From RBG-16-49-21 sp040768125 (GTDB lineage Bacteria > Spirochaetota > UBA4802 > UBA5550), in assembly GCA_040768125.1 (NCBI GenBank), contig JAXGNG010000002.1, positions 186,001-250,000 of the forward strand: a DNA stretch of 64,000 nt, given 5' to 3'. This document shows, in pieces, positions 52,323 through 62,182 of the stretch (its first letter is position 1; every line of letters begins with the position of its first letter). The position numbers were made by a program, and so were the translations under genes. Under the pieces are notes generated by a model. That model saw only the letters and a program-made list of their open reading frames with translations. It did not search any database and had not been told where the DNA came from.

Positions 52323-55300
52323 ATGGGCAAGAAATCCGTTCCCGGAGAACAACCCCGGAAAAAAGCGGGGCGCGGCGCACCACCGGGGGGTTCCCGGCCG
52401 AAGGGCGGGGACGCCGGAAAGGATCTCGCCGCGGTCCGGAAGGAAATGCGCGCGCTTCAGGCCTCCCTGGAAAGAACAGCCCTCGAGCTCGATCTCTGCC
52501 AGGGGGAGAACAGGACCCTCGCCGCCATGCTCGGAGACTCATTCAACCTCTCCTACGTTCACGACCTCGAGGGGAACTTCATCACGGCGAACGATGCGGC
52601 CCTCGGGCTTCTCGGCTATGGCAGAAATGAAATCGGATCGATCAATCTCGCGTCGCTCCTCGACGAGAAGGGCATGAAGCGGGCCGCCCGGGCCCTCGTG
52701 TCGAGGGGCCGCCTTGACGGCGTCGCGGAATACCGCGTCAGGACAAAAAGGGGGAGCCATGCCTGGATAGAGACCGTGGGCCACATCGCCCGCGTCGATG
52801 GAGATGTCTACGCGGTCCAGGGAATGGCGCGGGACATCACGGCCTCCAGGCTCAGGGAATTGTTCGTCCGGGCCCAGAGGGACATCGCGATCATATTCGG
52901 CGAAGCGGGAGACCTTGTCCAGGCCCTTTCCCGCGTTCACGACGTCGTCCTTGGATTCGACGACATTGACGGTGGCGGCATCTACCTTTTTAATGAAGAC
53001 ACCGGGGGGCTCGATCTGGTCGTGCACCGCGGTCTCGGGAATGACTTCATACGCGATAACGCCCATTTCGGTCCGGAGTCGCCCAGGGCGGCCTTTGTCC
53101 GCACCGGGAAGACCTATCACAAGGGGCATGCGGAGCTCCTCGCCCTGGGCGATCCCCACTACGTCGCAGAGGGCTTCATGTCCTTCTGCGCGGTCCCCGT
53201 TATGCACGAGGGACACCCCGTGGCGGTGATGAATTATTTTTCACGGACCCTTGAGGCGATGCCCGCAGTCATCATCGAGGGACTCGAGGCCATCGCGTTC
53301 CAGGCCGGGGCCGCCATCGTAAGGATCCGCGCCGAGGGGGCCCACCGCGCATCCAGGGCGGACTACCAGGACCTGGTGAACAACCAGATCGCCGGGATCT
53401 ACCGCATTCGCGTCAGGTCCTCGGAATCATGGGGATCCCCCGACGCGCCTCCCTACGCGTACGATTTCGTGAACGACAGGTACTGCGAATTGACCGGCTT
53501 CTCGAAGGAAGCGCTCCTCGCGGACCCGACGATAACCCTCCACCAGATTCACCCGGAGGACTATGACGAATGGGCGGACCTGAATGAAAAGGCCAACCGG
53601 AACCGGGAGCCCTTCAGGTGGGAAGGCCGGATGATCGTGCGCGGCGAGGCGCGAAGGGTGCATTTCGAATCGCGGCCCAGGGCGCTTCCCGGTGGAGACA
53701 TACTCTGGACGGGGGTTCTTTTCGACATCACGGACCGTCGGCGCGCCGAGGAGGCCCTGGCGCGGGAGCGCGACAGGGCCCGGCGGTACCTTGACATTGC
53801 CGGAGTCATGATCGTCGTCCTGGATGCGGCGGGGAAGGTCGTTCTGGCGAACCGGAAGACCTGCGAGGTCCTCGGTTACGCGGAGGACGAACTTATCGGG
53901 CGCGACTGGTTGGAAACCGCTATACCGGAACGTGTCCGCGACAGGGTGCGATCGGCCTTTAGCCGGATCATGGGGGGAGAGATCGACCTGCTGGGATACG
54001 GCGAGAATGTCGTGACGAGACGCAACGGCGAGGAGAGGCTCATCGCGTGGCACAACACCGTGCTGCGGGACGGGGAGGGGAGGATAGAGGCGACCCTGAG
54101 CTCCGGCGAGGACATCACTGACCGTCGGCGCGCCGAGGAGGCCCTCGCGAAGAGCGAACAGCTCTTCCGCGCCCTCATCGAACACAGCTACGACGGCGTT
54201 ATCACGGTCGCCGCTGACGGCACCATACTATACGGCTCCCCGCCGGTCACGCGGATTCTCGGCTATGCTCCGCGCGAACTCCTGGGAAAGAACGTAACGG
54301 AGTTCGTGCACCCGGATGAGCGGGATGGGATGCGGGAGGGGTTTGCCGCCTTCACGGAGAAGACCGGGGCCGTCATGCACTACGAGGGGAGGTTCCTTCA
54401 CCGGGACGGCTCATCGCGGTGGATCGAGGGGGTTCGGAACAACCTCCTCCATGACCCCCTGGTAAAGGCCGTGGTGGTGAATTACCGCGACATCACCGGG
54501 CGGAAGGAGGCGGAGAGGGCCCTTCGGGAGAGCGAGGAGAAGTACCGAACACTCTTTGACGAGGCCGCCGAGGGGATAGCCCTCATGGGACTGGACGATT
54601 CGACCCTGGTGGTCAATAAATCCTTCGCCCGCATGCATGGCTATGAAAGCCCCGTGGAAATGAGCCGCGTGCAACTTCATGAGCTCGACACGCCTGAAAC
54701 CGCGCGCCTTGCGCCGGACCGCCTGAGTCGGATCAGGGAGGGCGAGGCGTTGAATTTCGACGTGGAGCACTATCACAGGGACGGCCATGTTATCACCCTG
54801 AACGTTTCCTGCAAAATGGTCCATGCCGAGGGAAAAGACTACTACATGGGCCTCCACCAGGATATCACGGAGCGCAAACGCGCCGAGGAGGCCCTCAGGA
54901 CGAGCGAGGAGCTGAACCGGATCATTTCCGAAATGATCACGGATTACGTGTTCATGGTCCGGAGGGGCCCGGGTGGGGGCCTCGAGCTTGCCTGGGTCTC
55001 GGAGAATTTTTCCCACCTCACACGCGGCCGGACCATCGAGGACGTGAAAACCGATGATCTTTGGATGAAGATCATTCATCCTGATGACAGTGATCTTTTC
55101 ATGGAGTTCGTAGACGAGACAGTGCGGGAAATGAGGGAGGGAGACCTTGAATGCCGTTCGATCATGCCCGACGGCTCCACGAGGCACATACAGATATTCG
55201 TGAAGCCCGTCATGACGGAAAAATCGCCGCTGACCATATACGGCGCCGTGAATGACATCACCGGGCGGAAAATGGCCGAAGAACGGATCATGAGCTCACT

Positions 55301-55925
55301 GCGGGAAAAGGAGATCCTTCTTCAAGAGGTGCACCACCGCGTGAAGAACAATCTCCAGTCGGTGATAAGCCTTTTCGGTCTGAACGAGGAAAGGGTCCGG
55401 GACGCCGGGGACCTCGATCTGTTCAGGGAGATGCGGGGGAAAATCTACTCCATGGCCCTGATTCATGAAATGCTCTACCGGAGCGGGGACCTCTCCGCCC
55501 TCGATATGGGCGATTACGTGAGGGAGCTCGCGACGGAAGTGTACCGCGCCTTTGGCGCCGACCCGGCCCGCATCGCGATGCGCGTCGACATCACGGGAAT
55601 CACCCTGGGGATCCGCGACGCGGTTCCCTGCGGTCTGCTGATACATGAACTCCTGGTGAACGGGCTCAAGCACGCCTACCCGGAAGGCCGGAAGGGCCTC
55701 ATCTCCATTGCCATGAAGAAAGCCGCGGGGGGGGAGATAGAACTTACCGTGGCCGACGACGGCGTCGGGTTGCCCGACGATATCGGTCCCCGGGGAGGCG
55801 GCTCCATGGGCCTGACGCTGGTGCGGGGCTGGGCGCGCCAGATGGGGGCGACGCTTGACATCGAACGGACCGGCGGTACGCGCTACATCGTGCGCATGGC
55901 CGGGGTCGATGAAAAGGGCGGGTAG
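52323..55925 (+). CDS. Soluble multi-PAS/GAF sensor histidine kinase (HisKA_2 type)
   Basis: 1200 residues, ATG after TAGGAG. A basic start and coiled coil (about 35-62) lead to PAS 1 (65-175), a GAF domain (185-340) and five more PAS domains (about 345-475, 485-605, 610-730, 735-860, 865-990), several ending in D-I-T-x-R-R-R-A-E-E-A-L or similar linkers. The kinase core begins with E-V-H-H-R-V-K-N-N-L-Q-S-V (near 1002-1015, phosphorylated His in H-H-R-V-K-N-N), then an HATPase with N-G-L-K-H-A-Y and D-D-G-V-G-L-P-D. No membrane segment, so it senses cytoplasmic signals such as redox state or small ligands. No response regulator lies adjacent. Confidence 0.9.
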   Translation: MGKKSVPGEQPRKKAGRGAPPGGSRPKGGDAGKDLAAVRKEMRALQASLERTALELDLCQGENRTLAAMLGDSFNLSYVHDLEGNFITANDAALGLLGYGRNEIGSINLASLLDEKGMKRAARALVSRGRLDGVAEYRVRTKRGSHAWIETVGHIARVDGDVYAVQGMARDITASRLRELFVRAQRDIAIIFGEAGDLVQALSRVHDVVLGFDDIDGGGIYLFNEDTGGLDLVVHRGLGNDFIRDNAHFGPESPRAAFVRTGKTYHKGHAELLALGDPHYVAEGFMSFCAVPVMHEGHPVAVMNYFSRTLEAMPAVIIEGLEAIAFQAGAAIVRIRAEGAHRASRADYQDLVNNQIAGIYRIRVRSSESWGSPDAPPYAYDFVNDRYCELTGFSKEALLADPTITLHQIHPEDYDEWADLNEKANRNREPFRWEGRMIVRGEARRVHFESRPRALPGGDILWTGVLFDITDRRRAEEALARERDRARRYLDIAGVMIVVLDAAGKVVLANRKTCEVLGYAEDELIGRDWLETAIPERVRDRVRSAFSRIMGGEIDLLGYGENVVTRRNGEERLIAWHNTVLRDGEGRIEATLSSGEDITDRRRAEEALAKSEQLFRALIEHSYDGVITVAADGTILYGSPPVTRILGYAPRELLGKNVTEFVHPDERDGMREGFAAFTEKTGAVMHYEGRFLHRDGSSRWIEGVRNNLLHDPLVKAVVVNYRDITGRKEAERALRESEEKYRTLFDEAAEGIALMGLDDSTLVVNKSFARMHGYESPVEMSRVQLHELDTPETARLAPDRLSRIREGEALNFDVEHYHRDGHVITLNVSCKMVHAEGKDYYMGLHQDITERKRAEEALRTSEELNRIISEMITDYVFMVRRGPGGGLELAWVSENFSHLTRGRTIEDVKTDDLWMKIIHPDDSDLFMEFVDETVREMREGDLECRSIMPDGSTRHIQIFVKPVMTEKSPLTIYGAVNDITGRKMAEERIMSSLREKEILLQEVHHRVKNNLQSVISLFGLNEERVRDAGDLDLFREMRGKIYSMALIHEMLYRSGDLSALDMGDYVRELATEVYRAFGADPARIAMRVDITGITLGIRDAVPCGLLIHELLVNGLKHAYPEGRKGLISIAMKKAAGGEIELTVADDGVGLPDDIGPRGGGSMGLTLVRGWARQMGATLDIERTGGTRYIVRMAGVDEKGG

Positions 55926-56081
55926 GCCATTAAACAACACCTTTTTATTGCACGGAATTAATAAAATACCGCTTTTTCTAGGCCTGGTACATGGTAAAAA
56001 TTTGCATTTTTATCATGACAATGCTATTATCAGTCTAGCGGGACGGTTTTTTCCGTTGCGCTGCTTTATAAATCCAATGAT

Positions 56082-58397
56082 ATGGCACGGCCCGTGAAAC
56101 AGAACGGTTTACCAAGTAAGACCGCCGCGATGATCTGCATACTCATCGCCGGGCTCATGCTTTCCTGCAAAAAGTCGAAAAGCGACAAATGGAAATACCT
56201 GCTCCTCCTGGGCAAGTCCTACTTCACCGGGACCGTTACCGGAAGGGTGCTGTATGAATTCAACGACCTGCCGATCGAGGGCGTTGAGGTGAAGGTGGTG
56301 GTCCGGGGCGGGATCTATACCGTCCTTACCGGTTCCGACGGAACCTTCTCTCTTGACGTGGAGAAGGTCAGGGCCCGGGAGGGCTACAATGTCAATTTTT
56401 CCAGGGAGCAGTACGACGATCTGACCAGGGCCGCGGTGTTCCAGGAAAAGGGCGTTCCCGTCGACCTCGGGGACGTGTACATGACCGACATGATCGCCGG
56501 GGCTGAGGAGACCCGCTCGATTTCGGGGCGGGTCCTGGACAACCATGGATCGGCGGGCCTGCCGGACGCCACGGTGACCGCACAGAACTCCCACTATGAA
56601 ACCGTCGTGGGCGTGACGGACGGAGAGGGCAACTTCGAGCTCAGCGGCCACTACTTCATGATCGGCAGCTCCTACGCAGTGACCGTCTCGAAGGAGCACT
56701 ATATCGCCGATTCGTCGGTGACCGTGACCATCGCCGGCGCGGAGAGCACCATCGACGGCAATCCCGTCAGGCTCTACCGGGAATACGGCGCCGTCACGGG
56801 GACCGTGATGGACGACCTCACTGACGACCCCCTGGCGGGGGCGGCGGTTTCGGCCGTGGACGGCAGGGGGAACACCGTGACCGCCGAGACGGATTCATCC
56901 GGAAACTTCAGGCTCGGGGGGACCGATTTCTACGTGTCCCTTGAGTACGAGGTCGCAATCACCAAGGCGGGCTATCATGCCCGGGCGTTTACCCTCACCA
57001 TCGATTCAACGGAAGACAATCCGGTCTCGATCGATCCGGTGAAACTGATGATCAATGGTTCCGTGAGCGGTGTGGTGAAAAACCCCTCGGCGGCGCCGAT
57101 AACCGGCGTGTCGGTCGAGGCCCGGAACGACGCGCACCAGGTCCTCGCGACGACGACCACGGGGGCCGACGGGTCCTTCACCCTCGCGAGCGATGACTTC
57201 AGGAAGAACGTATCCTACGCACTCTATTTCACCCATGCCGTGTACGAAAACAGTGATACTGACACCCCGCCGCTCCAGGAGGGAAACAACGGGATCGGTA
57301 CCGTAACCATGGAGCCGAGGGATTTTACCGGCTACGCCTTTACCGGCGTGGTTGCCGATGACTGGGATGGTACCCGGAAGCTCCCGGCTTCGATATCGAT
57401 CATGGACCAGGACGGCATCACCCGCACCGCCACGGCCGACGGGAGCGGCTCCTTTACCGTGACGGGTAATTTCGTCGGCGGTACCGGGTATATCCTGAAG
57501 GTGTCGCATACGGGGTACACCGGCGACGTCCTGGTGGAACGGCGGGAGATTCCGGTGGAGGTGGACGGGTCATCGCCCCAGTCACTGGGACAGATCACGC
57601 TGTTCCCCATAGGCATCCGGGCCCTCATCAGCGGCCAGAAGCATGAATTCAGTCATCATGTCAAGCAGACCAGGGAACGGTTCCTTACCGGCAACACGGG
57701 ATTCACCCTCTCGGCGCGGAACGGAACCGACCTGAACACGGCGTCCACCTTTTACCTGCATACAGACGATCCCGACCAGCCCGCCTCCCCCGACGGGGAA
57801 TACACCGCGGCGGTTGCCGTGAACGGCGCGTACGCCTCGGGGTACCTCCAGGCCGGCATAGCGGAGGACCCCCGGACTGCCCTGGCGGGCATGACCTCCT
57901 GGGCGACGCACCACTTCTACGTGTCGGACGGGGGGGACTTCACGGTCCAGACCTTCGGGAGCACGGATACCTATCTCGAGGTCTATGACGGGGACGGGAA
58001 CCTCCTCGAGGGGGATGATGACGGCGGCGACGGCGCCAATGGGAGGGTCGACGCGAATCTCGGCGAGGGCTGGTACTTCGCCAGGGTCCGGGGGACGGAC
58101 GACGGCATTTACGGGTTCTACGAGCTCGGCGTGTCGGGGCCGAACCAGGTCTCCGGCATGACCGGGAGCTGGAACCTCGACGAGATCATTCTTTCCTGGT
58201 ACGACTGCGGCGACAGCAGGATCTATATCGCCGGCCATAACGAGCCGGGGTCCGCCGGGGGCATCACGATATCGATGATGCAGGGTATCGGGGGCATGGC
58301 CCGGGGAAGCTTCTCCGGCACCATGCGGGCCGTCACCCAGACCGGCGCCACGGTGCCGGTCACGGAGGGGTATTTCAACCTGGTGAGGAGTGAATGA
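56082..58397 (+). CDS. Large lipoprotein with carboxypeptidase-regulatory-like repeats
   Basis: 771 residues. N-terminus M-A-R-P-V-K-Q-N-G-L-P-S-K-T-A with a hydrophobic stretch and lipobox L-M-L-S-C (Cys29). Five or so repeats of the carboxypeptidase-regulatory/transthyretin-like fold follow (G-T-V-T-G-R-V, G-R-V-L-D-N, G-T-V-M-D-D, G-V-V-K-N, G-V-V-A-D, each with D-G-x-F-x-L). The end (about 570-700) resembles a pre-peptidase C-terminal domain (T-D-T-Y-L-E-V-Y-D-G-D-G-N-L-L). A weak ribosome site leaves some doubt about the exact start. First of three overlapping exported-protein genes. Confidence 0.75.
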   Translation: MARPVKQNGLPSKTAAMICILIAGLMLSCKKSKSDKWKYLLLLGKSYFTGTVTGRVLYEFNDLPIEGVEVKVVVRGGIYTVLTGSDGTFSLDVEKVRAREGYNVNFSREQYDDLTRAAVFQEKGVPVDLGDVYMTDMIAGAEETRSISGRVLDNHGSAGLPDATVTAQNSHYETVVGVTDGEGNFELSGHYFMIGSSYAVTVSKEHYIADSSVTVTIAGAESTIDGNPVRLYREYGAVTGTVMDDLTDDPLAGAAVSAVDGRGNTVTAETDSSGNFRLGGTDFYVSLEYEVAITKAGYHARAFTLTIDSTEDNPVSIDPVKLMINGSVSGVVKNPSAAPITGVSVEARNDAHQVLATTTTGADGSFTLASDDFRKNVSYALYFTHAVYENSDTDTPPLQEGNNGIGTVTMEPRDFTGYAFTGVVADDWDGTRKLPASISIMDQDGITRTATADGSGSFTVTGNFVGGTGYILKVSHTGYTGDVLVERREIPVEVDGSSPQSLGQITLFPIGIRALISGQKHEFSHHVKQTRERFLTGNTGFTLSARNGTDLNTASTFYLHTDDPDQPASPDGEYTAAVAVNGAYASGYLQAGIAEDPRTALAGMTSWATHHFYVSDGGDFTVQTFGSTDTYLEVYDGDGNLLEGDDDGGDGANGRVDANLGEGWYFARVRGTDDGIYGFYELGVSGPNQVSGMTGSWNLDEIILSWYDCGDSRIYIAGHNEPGSAGGITISMMQGIGGMARGSFSGTMRAVTQTGATVPVTEGYFNLVRSE

Positions 58398-59056
58398 TGA
58401 GACGATACGCGTTGTTGATCGCGCTCTCCTGGGTCCTCACCCTCGGCGCCGCGGCGCTCCAGGGGAGCCCCGATGATCTCGAACCTGATACCGTGGCGGT
58501 GACCATCGACGGGAGGGAGCACCGGTTCGCCGGGCCCATGGCGGGATCGGTCACCGATATCGGCAACGGCCTTGCGCGCATCATCATCGCTCTTCGCGAC
58601 GATGCGGGAGGGGTGATGCTGCAGCTCTCCGCCGACGTGCCCGCGGAACTGAAATGGGATGAACTGCACCTTGACACGCGCTACTTTGACATCAGCATGG
58701 TTTACAAGAGCCGCGACCTCCAGTTCCTCATTGTGCCGACCCTCCAGATGGCCCGCGGGAGCGGCGGCGCGCTTCGCGGTTCCGAAGACGGCGACAAGAG
58801 GGTTTCCTCCCGCCGCGCCCCTGAATGGCGAAGGATGGACAGGGATGAGCGAATCGCACGGGGGAGGGGCATCGTGCGCGAGGAGAGCCTCGAGGGGAGC
58901 GTTCTCTTCCTTGTCCAGCGAACCGTGACCGAGGCGGGGATGACCGAGTTCCGGGGCACCTTTTCCGGCGTGGCGGTTATCCCCGGGGAGGGGAAGGCCC
59001 GCCGCAGGGTCGTTATCAAAGACGGAAAATACCGGGTCGGGGTGCGGGGACGATGA
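58394..59056 (+). CDS. Exported protein of unknown function
   Basis: 220 residues. Its ATG overlaps the previous stop (ATGA); a second ATG at 58397 is better placed relative to GAGGAG. Signal peptide M-R-R-Y-A-L-L-I-A-L-S-W. The rest is beta-rich then strongly basic (S-S-R-R-A-P-E-W-R-R-M-D-R-D-E-R). I recognise no family. Overlaps the next gene by 4 bases, so the three genes are translationally coupled. Confidence 0.65.
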   Translation: MMRRYALLIALSWVLTLGAAALQGSPDDLEPDTVAVTIDGREHRFAGPMAGSVTDIGNGLARIIIALRDDAGGVMLQLSADVPAELKWDELHLDTRYFDISMVYKSRDLQFLIVPTLQMARGSGGALRGSEDGDKRVSSRRAPEWRRMDRDERIARGRGIVREESLEGSVLFLVQRTVTEAGMTEFRGTFSGVAVIPGEGKARRRVVIKDGKYRVGVRGR

Positions 59057-60414
59057 GAAACGCGCTGTCAACATCCATGGGGGAATGGCTCCTGGCCGTG
59101 ATCGTCGCCGCGGTGGCCGCGGTCTTTCCGGGAGAGGTACAGGCCTTCTACGGGGAAACCCACAAGAACACGGCCGAGGACGCCGTGGTCTACATGGAGC
59201 TCCACGGCACGAACCAGCAGCGGTGGGCCGCTGATTACCTGAAGGCTAAGACCGGCGGCCGCCTCACCGGTGGATCGGGCTTCGACCCGAACAACGGGGA
59301 CGGGGTCCAGTACGGCTTCATCAACATCGCCCGGGCCGGCGCCACGGCCCCCGACTATTCCCAGGACATCTGGTGGGACGACACCACCACCTGGGGGTGG
59401 AACGCCGTGGGCATCAACTTCACGAGCTGGACCCACTTCATAAATCTCCTGGATGCAAACAGCGACGGAGACCAGGTTAAGTATAACAACTATAACGATT
59501 TCGACGGCTACTCCTACAATGGGGCCTACGGCTTCCCGGGCCTCGGCATTGACTGGACCGTGGCTTCCTACATGAACAACGCGTGGATGACCATCGACCT
59601 GCCCAACTGCTCCGACTGCTCGGACAGATTTACCTTCGTTCCGAATGGGAACCCCGCCGTGGACTACCGGCAGAACGGCTCGACGAACCCCCTGGGGAAC
59701 CCCCACGGCTCCAAGGCCGTCGGATCGGACGACGGCACGGGCTATAACTGCTACAGCGACTGCACCTGGCCCAACGACTGTCCCGACCGGGGGGAGAAGA
59801 TCGGCGACCTCTACCAGGTCCCGAACGTCCATCCCGGTGATGACGACAATTTCACCTCGGACCAGGACTGGGTGGTCTTCGAACCCATGGACAACGCCGC
59901 GACCTTCTACTACAACGAGTGGTTTCTCGAGGGGGGCGCCAGCAGGAACAGCCAGCTTGACCCCGCCTCCGTTGCGGGACGCTACTATTCCCTCCCCTCG
60001 GCCGACGTGGCCTACCTCGCCCTGATCATGCACTACGCGGGGGACGCGGCGGTGGCGCACCACGTATGGAACACCTCGGGGTTCAACCACACCGATTACG
60101 AATCGTGGATCGAGGACCGCTACGGGGCCCGGGTCTCCGGCGGAAGCGATCCGAATAAAAATTTCGAAAATTACTCCACCGTGACGGCGATGGTCCGGAG
60201 CAGGAGCAACCGGGAAACGGGCGCCGTGGACCGCGTTATCACCGAGGGGTCCTTTCTCACCTATCTCCTGGGGCACCGTTCGGACCACGACGTCCTGTCG
60301 AACACCGACACCGTGACGAGGGGGAACGCGGCGCGCCAGGCCGTGAACGGCGCCATCGCCTCCATCGTCATCCTCTATGAAAAGGGGGTCATGGACCTCC
60401 GCCGCAACCGCTGA
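59053..60414 (+). CDS. Exported zinc-dependent phospholipase C / S1-P1 nuclease-like protein
   Basis: 453 residues. Signal peptide to about A-V-F-P-G-E-V-Q-A. Mature start F-Y-G-E-T-H-K-N-T-A-E-D-A and the later M-H-Y-A-G-D-A-A-V-A-H-H-V-W (about 318-331) recall the metal-binding pattern (H ... H-x3-D ... H-x-x-x-H) of the phospholipase C/S1 nuclease fold, although the middle is unusually long, Asn/Asp-rich and Cys-containing. It could degrade lipids or nucleic acids outside the cell. Coupled to the two upstream exported proteins. Family assignment is moderate. Confidence 0.55.
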   Translation: MRNALSTSMGEWLLAVIVAAVAAVFPGEVQAFYGETHKNTAEDAVVYMELHGTNQQRWAADYLKAKTGGRLTGGSGFDPNNGDGVQYGFINIARAGATAPDYSQDIWWDDTTTWGWNAVGINFTSWTHFINLLDANSDGDQVKYNNYNDFDGYSYNGAYGFPGLGIDWTVASYMNNAWMTIDLPNCSDCSDRFTFVPNGNPAVDYRQNGSTNPLGNPHGSKAVGSDDGTGYNCYSDCTWPNDCPDRGEKIGDLYQVPNVHPGDDDNFTSDQDWVVFEPMDNAATFYYNEWFLEGGASRNSQLDPASVAGRYYSLPSADVAYLALIMHYAGDAAVAHHVWNTSGFNHTDYESWIEDRYGARVSGGSDPNKNFENYSTVTAMVRSRSNRETGAVDRVITEGSFLTYLLGHRSDHDVLSNTDTVTRGNAARQAVNGAIASIVILYEKGVMDLRRNR

Positions 60415-60457
60415 CCGAATTGCCATGCCCGCGGGGACGCGAAGGCCCTTTCCACGG

Positions 60458-62065
60458 TCACCCCGCAGGCGCCTTCCCGCCTCGCCTGAATTCCCGGGGG
60501 GTCGTCCCGGTCATGTTCTTGAAAATGCGGTGGAAGTAGGTGATATTGTCGAATCCAACGCGGTAGGCGATGTCGATGATGGTGCCGTCGGTTTCGGAGA
60601 TGAGCTGCTTCGCCGCATCGACGCGGCGCGCGTTGATGTACTGCGAGATGGTCATTCCCGTCTGCTTCTTGAAAAGCTGCAGCATGTAGTCCTCGTTGAA
60701 CTCGAATTTCCGCGCAAGTTCCCGCCGGTCGTAGGGGTCCATGTAGTTCTCGTCCAGGAATTCCACCAGGTCGCTGATCCTCTCCCGGGGCACCGTCTTC
60801 CCCTCCTCGGCGCCCCTTCGCTTCAGTTCATTTATGACGCGGTTTCTCCCGAGAAGGGCGCGGGTGAGGCCGGCGTTTTCGCGTCGCAGGGTCTTCAGGT
60901 CGATGACCATGAACGCCATCACCACGGTGAGGACAAGGGGGAAATGCGCGGCGATGGAAGTGGTGAGACGGTAGATGTTTCCCGTGAGGACGAGGCCCGC
61001 GATATGCGACGAGGAGACAACCAGGGGTATGGCGGCGAACACGAGGACCCGGTAGCGGAGGGGGTCCTTTACCAGTGCCCGTATGAAGAGCCAGGTGAAG
61101 CCCGCGGAGAAGGCCGCGATGACCGCGAAGGAGGCGGGATGGCCCAGGCGCATGGCGGAGCGGCTGTCCTGCGCGGCGATCACCAGGACGCAGAACCCCG
61201 CCATCAGCAGGGAGGAGGCTATGACGATTGTCCGGGCGGGCATGCCCAGAAATTCACGGACCCCCAGGAGAAACAGGTAATGGGCCAGGACGATCAATAC
61301 CAGTGACGCCTTGAGTCTCGCCAGTCCCTCCATGGAGGGGACGCCGAGGACGAGGAGGTGGACGCAGGACGCGGCGAGAAGGAGGCATATTGAACAGGTG
61401 ATGAGCTTCCACTGGGTCCGCCACTCCAGGGTTATGACGAATAAAATGATGAGTATGACGTTCAGGATGAGGGCGCCCTGGTTGAAAAGCAGGGTGCACA
61501 GTTCTTTCACGACATTCGCTTCGCTCCAGCCTTCATGACCGGTGATCCGGAGATCGCCGGCCACGCCGCAGATGACGTGTGAAAAAACGCGTATGGCCAC
61601 GACGTTGTCGCCCTTCGCGCGGACCGATTCGGCGGGAATGAAATAGTGCCGCTCTTTCTGCCACGCGTAGCCGTACCGGAGGCCCCCGTTGTCCGGGGGG
61701 AATGAACCCTCGCTCCCCGCGTGGATTCCGTTGATATAGGTCTCGTCGGCGACGGCGATCCTCCCCAGGGAGAGCGCCAGGGGTTTCCCCGCCAGGGACG
61801 GGGGGACCTCGAAATTCTTCCTGAGCCAGACCGTGGCGGTGAGGTCATGGTTCGCGTTCATGAGGGAAGGCCAGGTCCCCGGGAGATCGATGGCGCGGGC
61901 GGACGAGTCGTCGTAACCCGGAAGGCGGGCGGCGGGGTCGTCACGGGGGACCAGCTTCCATGGCCCGGAAAGATCGACGGAGCCTTCCCCCGTTGCGGAG
62001 GAACAGCCGCCCGTCGCGGAGAGCACGCACAGGAAGAAAAGCAATTTCGCGGCGTTCTTCATCAT
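60458..62065 (-). CDS. Membrane-bound AraC-type regulator with extracytoplasmic lectin-like domain
   Basis: 535 residues. Lipobox-like start S-A-T-G-G-C-S. A beta-sandwich region (about 30-175: L-S-G-P-W-K-L, W-L-R-K-N-F-E-V, Y-I-N-G-I-H) looks like a galactose-binding-like domain outside the membrane. Seven membrane segments (about 190-400) follow, then an AraC helix-turn-helix pair (about 430-530; F-N-E-D-Y-M-L-Q-L-F-K-K, I-A-Y-R-V-G-F-D-N-I-T-Y-F-H-R-I-F-K). It probably binds an external ligand and controls genes directly, without a phosphorelay. The trio of exported proteins read toward it is a possible target. Confidence 0.85.
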   Translation of the reverse strand: MMKNAAKLLFFLCVLSATGGCSSATGEGSVDLSGPWKLVPRDDPAARLPGYDDSSARAIDLPGTWPSLMNANHDLTATVWLRKNFEVPPSLAGKPLALSLGRIAVADETYINGIHAGSEGSFPPDNGGLRYGYAWQKERHYFIPAESVRAKGDNVVAIRVFSHVICGVAGDLRITGHEGWSEANVVKELCTLLFNQGALILNVILIILFVITLEWRTQWKLITCSICLLLAASCVHLLVLGVPSMEGLARLKASLVLIVLAHYLFLLGVREFLGMPARTIVIASSLLMAGFCVLVIAAQDSRSAMRLGHPASFAVIAAFSAGFTWLFIRALVKDPLRYRVLVFAAIPLVVSSSHIAGLVLTGNIYRLTTSIAAHFPLVLTVVMAFMVIDLKTLRRENAGLTRALLGRNRVINELKRRGAEEGKTVPRERISDLVEFLDENYMDPYDRRELARKFEFNEDYMLQLFKKQTGMTISQYINARRVDAAKQLISETDGTIIDIAYRVGFDNITYFHRIFKNMTGTTPREFRRGGKAPAG

Positions 62066-62182
62066 GGCCCAGCATATACCGGGGCGGCGGCGGAAGGCAA
62101 GGATTTTATGCCGGCGGCGAACCGTGACCTGAAGCAGTGATGCCCCGGGATTACCCGTGAGTCCGGTACTCGCGGATGGATG

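Noticed and set aside
59068..60426. 452-residue open frame antisense to the phospholipase-like gene
   Set aside because: Composition (Val, Gly, Arg, His rich) is that of a shadow of a GC-rich gene, and the sense frame has a signal peptide and coupled start.
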